64,000 nucleotides of DNA from Hyphomonadaceae bacterium UBA7672 (GTDB taxonomy: Bacteria > Pseudomonadota > Alphaproteobacteria > Caulobacterales > Hyphomonadaceae). This document shows positions 26,628 through 34,351 of this stretch, piece after piece. Every line of letters starts with the position of its first letter. The first letter of the stretch is position 1. The notes beneath the pieces were generated by a model, which worked only from the letters and a program-made list of their open reading frames with translations, was not told the origin of the DNA and did not search any database. The stretch lies in the NCBI GenBank assembly GCA_002483135.1, contig DLHI01000022.1, positions 62,001-126,000 of the forward strand. Direction: 5' to 3'. The translations under genes were made by a program, and so were the position numbers.

Positions 26628-28856
26628 TCAGACAGCGGCGAGGCCGTCCGCGATCAGCCTGTCGACGTCCAGACTCCCTATTCCCGCCTCGGACAGAATC
26701 TCGCGCGTATGCTGCCCTATGGTTGGCGGCGCGCGATCAAGCCGGACCGGGATCGTCCCAAAATCCCAGAACGCCCCGATCTGCGTTATCATGCCCATCT
26801 CCTTGTGCGGGTAGGCGACCGAGAGGCGGGTTTTCACATTTTCGGGGTCGTCGAGAAATGGTTCGTGTTGCTGTGTACGGACGGGCGCACATGGAACGCC
26901 TACGCGTTCGAGTTCAGCCAGGCAAGAAACTGCTGAACGTGCTGAGAACCACGCCTCCGGGCGATCGCCGACGCAACGCGCAAATGCATCTCGCTCCGAA
27001 TCCCTGAGCGCCGCGACGGCGACCCAGCGGTCTGCGCATTCATAGATGCGATGGCCGGGGGCGAGGCCTGTCTGGGCCTGATCAAGTTTTTCGATGGGAA
27101 ACGTGAATCCATCGGCGCGCGCCACGGTTTCGCCGACGGTCGCTATCGTGGCGCCCAGCAAGGAGGCCGCTACATGCTGCCCACGTCCCGTGTGATCGCG
27201 ATGCCAGAGGGCTAGCAGGGTTGCGAATACGGAAGCGAGCGCGGCTAGGTGATCGGTGATGCCGAACCGAAGCCACATGGGTGGATTTCCGGCGCCGCCA
27301 TTCTCGATTTCCCATCCACAAGACGACTGGAACATCTGGTCGAATCCAGGCCAGTCGGCGCGTGGTCCGTGCGGGCCGTAGGAACTGACATGGCAGGAGA
27401 TGATTTCGGGGTTCATGGCGCGGAGCGATTCGGGATCAATGCCGAGTTTTCGCGCCGCCGGCATGCGCATGTTGTGGTGGACGATGTCCGCCTGTCGAAC
27501 CAGCGCCTCGACAACCGATCGGCTTTGCGGCGCGCCAAGCTGCAGCGCGAGCCCGCGCTTGCCGCGCTGCGCTCCGCAGAACGCCCGCGCTACGTAGCGC
27601 ATGGCATCGCCCTTGGGCGGCTCCAATTTGATGACATCGGCGCCGAGGTCTGCGAGCAGCATGGGGCCATAGGGTCCCGCAATGTGCGAACCGCAGTCGA
27701 GCACTTTCAGGCCATGCAGGACGGAAGGCGGGTCAGGGATGATCGCGGCGCGGACAGGACGCGGCGTCCACGATGCGAACACATCTTCTGCGTCCGCATC
27801 GGGGGCGTGAACCGGAGCTGGCATCCGCGATGGCGGGACGGTGTGGATCGTGGCGCCCGGCTGTAGTGTGGGGCCCAAGTCCGGATCGTCGACTTCAGCG
27901 ACATATCCATTCGCCCTTGCCTGGGCGTCAAAATAGATGTCGCCGAACGGAGCCACGGCTTGCGCGGCGACGTCATGACGCCAGAAATGCTCAAGCCAGT
28001 CTTGCGCGGGACGTGTCGCGAAGATCTCCCGGTTGGCGCCGAAGTTCGGCGCCGTGTGGTTCCGCCCCCATCTGGCATTGGCGGCGGCGACGCCGTCGGC
28101 GCCCAGCGCCTCGAGGGCGGCTTTCATCCAAGGGGAGGCGTCAGGCGAGTAGTGGACATGAATCCAACGGCCGTCGGAGCACTGATGAATTGCGATGGCG
28201 ACATTCTTGTCCAAGCCGCGTGCAAAGCTCTCGGAAGGCGCCTCGGCGCGCGCCCAGTGCATTGTCATCGGTGTCAAAGCCGCCTGTGCGAGGCTGGTGC
28301 GGGCCGGGCCAGCTGCGTGGCCCCGGTCGCGTAGGATAAGGCGCGACAGCGATCCAATGGCGCACAGCCAGCTGGCCGCCCAGCTGGCGAATGGCATGCG
28401 AATGAAGACCGGGCCCGGCCGATGTCCGGGTTGTTCGTCGAACAGGCCAAGACGCGCCAGCACTAATGATTCATCGACCGGCGTTTCTTCGTCGCGGTGG
28501 CCAGCGGGCCAGGCAGTGATCGGCGCGGTGACCAGCTCCGGGAACCGCTTCGCCAGCGTTTCGCAGTCGAGTTCAAGGGTGCGCGCGGTGGCGGGCGTAT
28601 AGTCATGGATCAGGAGATCCGCCGCAGAGAGCAACTGGTCGACACGTTTGCGGCCTTCAGATGTCGAGATATCAAGGCAGACGCTTTTCTTGCCGCGATT
28701 GCGGACGTTGTAGGCGGGCGATCCGCGTAAGGGATCGCCGCCTTCCGGCTCGATCCTGACGACCTCGGCGCCGGACTCAAGATAATGGCGAGCGGCGACG
28801 GATCCGGCCAGCCCGGCGGATAGGTCCAGGATACGTAAGCCGGATAGGATCGACAT
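26628..28856 (-). CDS. Two-domain CaiB/BaiF-type CoA-transferase
   Basis: A 742-residue tandem fusion of two family III CoA-transferase domains, each normally about 380-400 residues. Domain 1 starts LSGLRILDLSAGLAGS; domain 2 starts near residue 375 with LHGLKVLDCGSHIAGPYGPMLLADLGADVIKLEPPKGD. Domain 2 keeps the catalytic-Asp segment (GFDQMFQSSCG), while the equivalent in domain 1 (ESLVLARLGL) looks degenerate. Such enzymes move CoA from a donor thioester to a carboxylic acid and would provide an ATP-free activation step. Follows the VOC gene by 10 bases in the same operon. Confidence 0.86.
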   Translation of the reverse strand: MSILSGLRILDLSAGLAGSVAARHYLESGAEVVRIEPEGGDPLRGSPAYNVRNRGKKSVCLDISTSEGRKRVDQLLSAADLLIHDYTPATARTLELDCETLAKRFPELVTAPITAWPAGHRDEETPVDESLVLARLGLFDEQPGHRPGPVFIRMPFASWAASWLCAIGSLSRLILRDRGHAAGPARTSLAQAALTPMTMHWARAEAPSESFARGLDKNVAIAIHQCSDGRWIHVHYSPDASPWMKAALEALGADGVAAANARWGRNHTAPNFGANREIFATRPAQDWLEHFWRHDVAAQAVAPFGDIYFDAQARANGYVAEVDDPDLGPTLQPGATIHTVPPSRMPAPVHAPDADAEDVFASWTPRPVRAAIIPDPPSVLHGLKVLDCGSHIAGPYGPMLLADLGADVIKLEPPKGDAMRYVARAFCGAQRGKRGLALQLGAPQSRSVVEALVRQADIVHHNMRMPAARKLGIDPESLRAMNPEIISCHVSSYGPHGPRADWPGFDQMFQSSCGWEIENGGAGNPPMWLRFGITDHLAALASVFATLLALWHRDHTGRGQHVAASLLGATIATVGETVARADGFTFPIEKLDQAQTGLAPGHRIYECADRWVAVAALRDSERDAFARCVGDRPEAWFSARSAVSCLAELERVGVPCAPVRTQQHEPFLDDPENVKTRLSVAYPHKEMGMITQIGAFWDFGTIPVRLDRAPPTIGQHTREILSEAGIGSLDVDRLIADGLAAV

Positions 28857-28866
28857 CGAAATCTCC

Positions 28867-29289
28867 CTATACTGCGATGGCGGCGACGGCGCCGTCTTTC
28901 AGGTGGGCCGGAACGACTTCGGAAGAATCGAAATCGATTTCGACCTCGGCGCCGTTCGGATCATCGAAAAACACCTGCCACGTGCTGTAGGGCCGAGGTA
29001 CGCGGATCAGCCTGTAAGGGATCCCGTTTGCCTTGAGTGTTTCGAGCGTGGCGACGATGTCGTCGCCGTAGAACGCCATGTGATCCAGCGCGCCGCGCCG
29101 CACCAGCGGCATGGACTCGACTTCGATCACATGCAGGACCGCGCGGCCCGCAGTGTAGAGCCAGACGCCGCTGACGGGAAAGTCCGGTCGCGGCCCCTCC
29201 TTGAGACCAAGCATTTTGTAGAAGGCGCGCGTGTCGTCGAGGCGATCTGTGACGACAGTAAAATGGTCCATTCGTCGAATGAAGCTCAC
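28867..29289 (-). CDS. VOC-fold (glyoxalase/extradiol dioxygenase superfamily) protein
   Basis: A 140-residue single VOC module pair. Candidate metal ligands are His in MDHFTVV, His in LDHMAFY and Glu in EVEIDF, the H/H/E layout of glyoxalase I, methylmalonyl-CoA epimerase and small dioxygenases. DDPNGAEVE is the typical last strand. Upstream lies operator 3. It starts the operon with the two-domain CoA-transferase, which hints at action on a CoA thioester or its acid. Confidence 0.82.
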   Translation of the reverse strand: MSFIRRMDHFTVVTDRLDDTRAFYKMLGLKEGPRPDFPVSGVWLYTAGRAVLHVIEVESMPLVRRGALDHMAFYGDDIVATLETLKANGIPYRLIRVPRPYSTWQVFFDDPNGAEVEIDFDSSEVVPAHLKDGAVAAIAV

Positions 29290-29345
29290 GGCGGTGACTC
29301 CGGGGGCAATGCGTGTGTCCGAAAATTCGGACGGATTGTATCTAA

Positions 29346-29378
29346 ATATCGAGATAGAAGGACATTCAAGTCCATAAA
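29346..29378. promoter_or_regulatory. Island operator 3 (weak)
   Basis: Half-sites ATAT-N6-AGAA-N5-TTCA-N6-TAAA, 11 of 16, the poorest copy. Located in the divergent promoter between the VOC gene and the IclR regulator. Confidence 0.4.
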
Positions 29379-29418
29379 ATGAAACATCCGTCTCGTTAAT
29401 GTTGACAATTGCGTCGAA

Positions 29419-30357
29419 GTGGCCAATCTGGATGCGTCGCCGACGATAGCGGGCGGCGTGTCATTGGGAGGCTTGGGTGTGAGCCAGGCGACGCCGGACG
29501 ATGATCGCCAGACCATGACCGCTCTGGCGCGCGGCATCGAAGTGCTGCGTTGTTTTTCCTTGATCGATCACGAGCTGACGAGCCGGCAGCTGGGAGAACG
29601 GACGGGTTTGCCGCGGCCGACCCTGTTCAGGGTCACCTCCACGCTTTGCCAGCTGGGGCTGCTGCGCCAGGACGAGGAGCGCGGGGTCTTCATTCCGACC
29701 GCTGCGTTGTTGGCGATGTCGGCGCCCGTGCTCGCGCGCCTGAACGTACGTCAGGTCGCGCGCCCGCTGATGCAGCGGCTTGCAGATCATGTTGGCGGGC
29801 TGGTGATGATCTCGATGGGCGAGGGCCAGGAGCTGGTCGTCGTCGAAACTGTGATCGGCGTTGACAGCGTCGTGTTCCGTCCCGAAGTCGGCGCGCGATT
29901 GTCACTGTCGCGAACGGCGGTTGGTCGCGTCTATCTGCTGTCCCTGCCGGAGGCGCAGCAAGAGGCCTATCTGCGGCGTGTCGAGGCCGCGGATCCGGCG
30001 CGTGCGGCCGAACTACGGCTGATCCTGAGCGCCAATGCAGAAGATATTCGCGACCGGGGATACTGCAAGGCGTTTGGCGAAGTTCGCCGCGATGTATGGG
30101 GCGTGGCGGCGTTGATGGAAACTCCTGTCGACGGGCGCACTGTCGTGTTCTCCTGTTCCGTGCCGTCCTTTTCGACGGATGCGGAGCGGATGAGCGAACT
30201 CGGAGAGCGGCTTGTTGGTCTGATCCACGGCGTCGAGGCGCAAATGGGCGTGGTGGATCATTTTGCGCCGCTTGAATTTGAGCGCCCGCGCGCGCGCGCG
30301 GCAGCGGCGCATGCCGATGCAAAGCCTGCTGCTCGAAAGAAAGTCCGCAGCGCCTGA
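29419..30357 (+). CDS. IclR-family transcriptional regulator
   Basis: A 312-residue regulator (GTG start). Winged helix near residues 35-95: ALARGIEVLRCFSL, LTSRQLGERTGLPRPTLFRVTSTL. The C-terminal effector domain includes GRVYLLSLPEAQQ and GYCKAFGEVRRDVWGVAA. A basic Ala/Lys-rich tail follows. IclR proteins bind palindromic promoter sites, often as tetramers, and respond to aromatic or acyl effectors. It lies beside an island operator and is one of two candidate regulators of the regulon. The start could be internal (ATG at 29515), as the first 30 residues are not conserved. Confidence 0.87.
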   Translation: MANLDASPTIAGGVSLGGLGVSQATPDDDRQTMTALARGIEVLRCFSLIDHELTSRQLGERTGLPRPTLFRVTSTLCQLGLLRQDEERGVFIPTAALLAMSAPVLARLNVRQVARPLMQRLADHVGGLVMISMGEGQELVVVETVIGVDSVVFRPEVGARLSLSRTAVGRVYLLSLPEAQQEAYLRRVEAADPARAAELRLILSANAEDIRDRGYCKAFGEVRRDVWGVAALMETPVDGRTVVFSCSVPSFSTDAERMSELGERLVGLIHGVEAQMGVVDHFAPLEFERPRARAAAAHADAKPAARKKVRSA

Positions 30358-30384
30358 TATCGCGCGGCGAAAAGGGAGAGACGT

Positions 30385-31353
30385 ATGTATATGTATCTTA
30401 TGACCGCGGACATGATGGTCCCGGATCCTGACGGCATGACCGAGAAGCTTCACAGCAAGCTTGGCATCCACAAGCACAAGAACTGGCGTCAGGCGTTCGA
30501 GGAGCATGCGTACATTGCGCACTTCCTGCGTGTCAGCAAAGCCTGGGCGGTGGCGCCGACCCGCGTAGAGCCGCAAGTCCATCTCGACAAGCACAACCCG
30601 GGCGATCCGATGTTCCGCGAGCATCTGCACAGTTTGGCGCAGTACCAGGGCGAGCACCGGCCGATCCAGACTCATTCGATCGTGCTCGCGATGAAGACCG
30701 AGAACCTTGAGCGCCTGATCGAAAAGCTGCACCGGCGCCGCCTGCCGTTCCGACTGGCGCGGCGCACGCCGGACATGGACTGGGACCGCCTGTGGGTGGG
30801 CCTTACGCCGGAAAATCCGCGCTATGAACCCTCGGTCGATGGCGGCTTGTGCCTCGAGATGATCGGGGCGGAGCCGCTGCAGCTGCCGCCCGAGATGCAC
30901 GCCAATCCACCGCCGCAGCCCAAGGATCCAAAGCCGGGCGACAACATTCGCGTCACCGCGCGCGGCTTTATCGTGCGCAATCTCGACGACACGCTGCGTC
31001 GCTGCTCGGCCAATCTGGACTGGGAGCCGAACGGACCGGTTCGCGAACTGACCCAGGCAGGTTATCGGCGCGCGCAGATGTCGTTCGACATGCCCCATAG
31101 CGCGTCATTCGATATCGTCGAGCCGACACGGTGGAACAGCGATATCGGATACTACCTGCACAACTGGGGACCGGGGCCGCACTATATCCGCCTCTCGACC
31201 TACGGGCTCGAAGCCAAGGCGGCTGACCTCACGGAGCGGGGCGTGAAGTTCTCGTGGGTTCGCGACTGCGAGAGCGTTGGCGGCGACCTGATCCGCATCG
31301 ACCCTGAGGAGTTGGACGGGCAGATCTTCGAATTTGAAGAGCATCGCGCCTAA
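30385..31353 (+). CDS. Two-domain VOC/glyoxalase-like protein
   Basis: A 322-residue protein with two glyoxalase-like modules (about 1-160 and 185-320). Possible ligands in module 1 are His in IQTHSIVLAM and Glu in LCLEMIG; in module 2 His in GPHYIRLS and Glu in IFEFEE, while the first strand (ARGFIVRN) lacks the usual His. Metal binding in the second module is thus uncertain. Size is like extradiol dioxygenases, but the sequence does not match a named one. GGGAGAG precedes the ATG. Follows IclR by 27 bases; may be the ring-cleavage or an isomerising step. Confidence 0.66.
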   Translation: MYMYLMTADMMVPDPDGMTEKLHSKLGIHKHKNWRQAFEEHAYIAHFLRVSKAWAVAPTRVEPQVHLDKHNPGDPMFREHLHSLAQYQGEHRPIQTHSIVLAMKTENLERLIEKLHRRRLPFRLARRTPDMDWDRLWVGLTPENPRYEPSVDGGLCLEMIGAEPLQLPPEMHANPPPQPKDPKPGDNIRVTARGFIVRNLDDTLRRCSANLDWEPNGPVRELTQAGYRRAQMSFDMPHSASFDIVEPTRWNSDIGYYLHNWGPGPHYIRLSTYGLEAKAADLTERGVKFSWVRDCESVGGDLIRIDPEELDGQIFEFEEHRA

Positions 31354-31368
31354 GGCAGACACGTCTCA

Positions 31369-31393
31369 GGTGGAAGCGCACCGCGCTTCCACC
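31369..31393. terminator. Hairpin between convergent genes
   Basis: GGTGGAAGCGC at 31369 pairs perfectly with GCGCTTCCACC ending at 31393 across a 3-base loop. No strong T tail, but the position after the two-domain VOC gene and before the convergent FAH gene supports a terminator role. Confidence 0.55.
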
Positions 31394-31444
31394 GCCTGAC
31401 GTAGATCTCGCCTTTCCGAAAGCCGGAGCCAGGCGTTCGCCGTT

Positions 31445-31475
31445 ACAACGGAGCCGCGATGAGCGGTTCCGTTGT
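31445..31475. terminator. Second hairpin between convergent genes
   Basis: A 13-base stem with one mismatch (ACAACGGAGCCGC with GCGGTTCCGTTGT), loop GATGA, just beyond the FAH stop. Probably terminates the leftward MFS-FAH transcript. Confidence 0.55.
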
Positions 31476-31495
31476 TCGCGTCGAAGCTTGGCTCA

Positions 31496-32485
31496 TCAGG
31501 GCTTCACGATCCGGTTGCGCAGTATGCCGAGCTTCTCGACTTCAAGCTCGACCACGTCATTCGGGCTCAGGCGGCGCATGTGTTCAAAGCCGCAACCGTT
31601 GCCGACTGTGCCGGAGCCAAGGAATTCGCCGGGATAAAGCGTTTCTGATCGCGAGATGTGGGCGATGACGTCCTCAAAACGCCACAGCATGTCGCCGGTG
31701 TTTCCGCGCCCCCATTCCTCGCCGTTCACGCGAACCGACATGGCGAGATTATAGGGGTCGGGGATCTCGTCCGCCGTCACGAGGCACGGACCCATCGGGT
31801 TGGCAGTGTCGAAGTCTTTGCCCTTTGCCGGTCCGAGGAAGCCCTGTGCTTCAAGCGCCTGTGCGTCGCGCGCCGTGAAGTCGTTGAATATCGTGTAGCC
31901 AAAGATATGCTCGGCTGCGCGTTCCTTCGGAACATCCTTCGCGGCGACGCCGATATAGCAGCCCCACTCAAGTTCGAAGTCCATCATGCGGGAAAACGCC
32001 GGCCAGATGACGTCTTCGTCGCCGCCATGGGCGGCGAACCGGTTGGCTTTGTAATAGATAGGTTGGCGGCGGACCGTCGCCATCACCTTGTCCTCGTCCG
32101 TCGTGTCCTCAAGCGCGCGCTGGGCGGCTTCAGGATCGTCCTTGAGGGCGCGCGCGCGGAATTTACGCGCCGCCGCGAAGACCTGCTGAAGGTGAAGTTC
32201 GAAACAGCTGCAGTCGCGCATTTGTGGCGGCGGTTGAATAGGGGCACGCAGCCGGACATCCGAGCGGGCGATCCTCGCGCTGGTGGGCGCGCGCCTGATC
32301 GCGTCCGCTGCGGCGTCCATGCCGTTCATGCCGGCCTCGACGATGGCAAGCACGCTGTTCAGCGCGGGGGAGATGGATCCGACAGACGCGGCGGCAGCCC
32401 CAAGATCGATGATGACGGTGTCGTCGTCAACGAACGCGCCGGGGCGGTCGTGTCCGCCGGGTTTCGAGAATGTGACGAGGCGCAT
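31496..32485 (-). CDS. Fumarylacetoacetate hydrolase-family protein
   Basis: A 329-residue FAH-fold protein. Metal-site and core segments: FELEWGCYIGVAAKDVP, HIFGYTIFNDFTARDAQ, KGKDFDTANPMGPCLVT and LGSGTVGNGCGFE. Family members hydrolyse C-C bonds of beta-diketo acids or act as hydratases/decarboxylases in meta-cleavage pathways. The ATG at 32485 has AGGAGA upstream. It is 19 bases after the MFS stop in one operon, so transport and C-C hydrolysis are coupled. Substrate likely a ring-opened keto acid (inference). Confidence 0.87.
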   Translation of the reverse strand: MRLVTFSKPGGHDRPGAFVDDDTVIIDLGAAAASVGSISPALNSVLAIVEAGMNGMDAAADAIRRAPTSARIARSDVRLRAPIQPPPQMRDCSCFELHLQQVFAAARKFRARALKDDPEAAQRALEDTTDEDKVMATVRRQPIYYKANRFAAHGGDEDVIWPAFSRMMDFELEWGCYIGVAAKDVPKERAAEHIFGYTIFNDFTARDAQALEAQGFLGPAKGKDFDTANPMGPCLVTADEIPDPYNLAMSVRVNGEEWGRGNTGDMLWRFEDVIAHISRSETLYPGEFLGSGTVGNGCGFEHMRRLSPNDVVELEVEKLGILRNRIVKP

Positions 32486-32504
32486 CGAAATCGTCTCCTG
32501 TCGG

Positions 32505-33794
32505 TCAGGGCTGCGTCTGCGGCGCCGGCGCGACATCGGCTCGCGCGCCGCGTGACGCCAGGTAGAAATGTATGCTGACCCAGACGCTGATAAGCGTCAG
32601 GCCGAGCAGGCCATAGCGGATCGAGTCGTCGCCGGGGATCGAATCGCTGATGGCGCCCACGACGAATGGCCCCATTCCGTATCCGATCAGGTTGGAGCAA
32701 ACCTGCAGCGCCGAGATGGTGACGCCCCGCATCCTCGGAGGCAGGTTGCCGATATGGAAGGAGTAGGCTGGCGCCGTGTGCATGCGGCTGGAGACCTCGA
32801 ATGCAGCGAACAGTGCGACAGCGATGTAGAGATTGGTCGTAAGCGCGAACCCAGCGAGGATCACGGTTGTCGCGATGCTTGTGGCGAATGGCAGGAGTGG
32901 CATGCGGGGCATTGTGACACGCTTGACCAACCAGTCGCCCAGAATGCCGCCAAGCAGTGATCCAAGGCCGCCAAACACCGCGATGCAAAGGCCGACGACG
33001 ATGCCGGTGTATTCGAGCGGCAGGTCATGGGCGCGTATGAAGTACGACGCCGCCCACACCACGACGCCGGAGAGGACGCAGGAGTTCAATGCGGTCCCGA
33101 TGAAATTGTGCAGGACAGGCGCGTTGCCTGCCATGAAGCGCACTGTCTGCAGCAACGAGGGCGCCTTTTCATTTGCGTCCGGCGCCTGTTTCTCCATGCT
33201 GCCGCGTTTGGGTTCGCGCAGAAACAGAAACAGCAGCAATGCCAGCACGAGGCCAGGTGTTCCGGCGACGAAGAAGGCGGCTCTCCAGCCATAGTTGGCG
33301 GCGACGAAGCCACCCAGGCCGAAACTGATCGCTGTGCCGAGCGCGGTGCTGAGCCAGAAGATGCTGACGGCGCTAGACCGGCGACGCTCCGGGAAGAGGT
33401 CCCCGATCATCGACAAGGATGCGGGCGCGCCGCCAGCCTCGGCGCCGCCGACCGCCATGCGCGCCAGCAGAAGGTGCCAGAATCCCTGGGCGAAACCGGC
33501 CATCGCGGTCAGGGCGCTCCAAACCGTAACCAGAACCGTTAGCAGATTGCGGCGGTTCGTCCGGTCGATCAGGTATCCGATCGGCACGCCGGCAATCGCA
33601 TAGACGATCGCGTAGCCGAGCCCCGTCAGCAAACCGATCTCGCTGTCGGACAGAGCAAACTCAGCCTTCACGGGTTCGGCCACAATCGACATGACCGAGC
33701 GATCAACTGCGTGGCATGTATAGACGAGCGTAAGTAGCGCGAGCGCCCCCCAGGCAGCTGGCTTGACTGGCTGCGTTTCAGCTTCCTGACTCAC
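32505..33794 (-). CDS. MFS transporter, spinster-like
   Basis: A 429-residue, 12-helix major facilitator. The motif-A region is GYLIDRTNRR, and the signature VDRSVMSIVAEPVKAEF ... LLTGLGYAIVYAIAGVPIG marks the spinster-like aromatic-acid/lipid carrier group. GGAEAGGAPASLSMIGDLFP is shared almost word for word with the second carrier at 58433, so the two are paralogues. Leads an operon with the FAH gene; operator 4 is upstream. Probably moves the substrate or an acidic intermediate across the inner membrane. Confidence 0.88.
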   Translation of the reverse strand: MSQEAETQPVKPAAWGALALLTLVYTCHAVDRSVMSIVAEPVKAEFALSDSEIGLLTGLGYAIVYAIAGVPIGYLIDRTNRRNLLTVLVTVWSALTAMAGFAQGFWHLLLARMAVGGAEAGGAPASLSMIGDLFPERRRSSAVSIFWLSTALGTAISFGLGGFVAANYGWRAAFFVAGTPGLVLALLLFLFLREPKRGSMEKQAPDANEKAPSLLQTVRFMAGNAPVLHNFIGTALNSCVLSGVVVWAASYFIRAHDLPLEYTGIVVGLCIAVFGGLGSLLGGILGDWLVKRVTMPRMPLLPFATSIATTVILAGFALTTNLYIAVALFAAFEVSSRMHTAPAYSFHIGNLPPRMRGVTISALQVCSNLIGYGMGPFVVGAISDSIPGDDSIRYGLLGLTLISVWVSIHFYLASRGARADVAPAPQTQP

Positions 33795-33893
33795 AGGCTA
33801 TCCTCCTAGCATCCATCGCTTCTGAATTGGCGATTGGCACGGCGGAAGCATTGCCTATTTCGCAACCTGGGTCTACAGACCAAACGTCGAAAA

Positions 33894-33926
33894 TTCTACA
33901 AACAGAAGATCATTCTCGATATAGAA
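33894..33926. promoter_or_regulatory. Island operator 4 (perfect copy)
   Basis: TTCT-N6-AGAA-N5-TTCT-N6-AGAA with all 16 half-site bases matching. It lies between the divergent MFS (-) and DUF35 (+) genes, ending 26 bases before the latter's ATG. This copy defines the consensus. Confidence 0.72.
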
Positions 33927-33952
33927 TATTCTTCGGAAGCGAAGGGGGCGAC

Positions 33953-34351
33953 ATGAACCGAAAATTGCCGATGTTGACGCAGGACAACCGGTCCTTCTGG
34001 AGTGGCGGCGCCGAGGGAAGATTGAACATCCACCGGTGCGCAACCTGCGGCAGCTGGTTTCACCCGTCTGCGCCGGTGTGTCCACGCTGCCGGAGCCTCG
34101 ACGTCGGGGCGCATCCCGTGTCCGGTCGCGGCAGGGTTGTTTCCTTCACCATCAACCACCAACGCTGGGTTCCCGAGCTTGAGTGTCCCTACGTCGTGGC
34201 GATCGTCGAGCTTGAGGAGCAGGCGGGTCTGAGGTTCCTGACCAACATTGTGGGAACGCCTCCCGAAGAGGTCTCGATCGGCATGGAAGTGCGCGTCGTG
34301 TTTGAACAGCACGAAGATGTCTGGATTCCGATGTTTGAGAGGGCCGCGTGA
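33953..34351 (+). CDS. DUF35 OB-fold/zinc-ribbon protein (acyl-CoA-binding aldolase partner type)
   Basis: A 132-residue protein with an N-terminal rubredoxin-like zinc ribbon (C-x2-C-x10-C-x2-C, in IHRCATCG and VCPRC) and a C-terminal OB fold (GRGRVVSFT ... VAIVELEE). DUF35 proteins bind acyl-CoA and pair with thiolase-like enzymes, as in the actinobacterial Ltp2-ChsH2 steroid retro-aldolase. Its stop TGA overlaps the next ATG by one base. The ATG at 33953 has AAGGGGG upstream; upstream codons in frame are non-conserved and overlap the operator. Pairing with the next gene is the main functional clue. Confidence 0.85.
   Translation: MNRKLPMLTQDNRSFWSGGAEGRLNIHRCATCGSWFHPSAPVCPRCRSLDVGAHPVSGRGRVVSFTINHQRWVPELECPYVVAIVELEEQAGLRFLTNIVGTPPEEVSIGMEVRVVFEQHEDVWIPMFERAA

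Noticed and set aside
30285..30302. CG dinucleotide run in the IclR gene
   Set aside because: Short, codes Arg/Ala in frame, and is expected in Arg/Ala-rich high-GC coding sequence.
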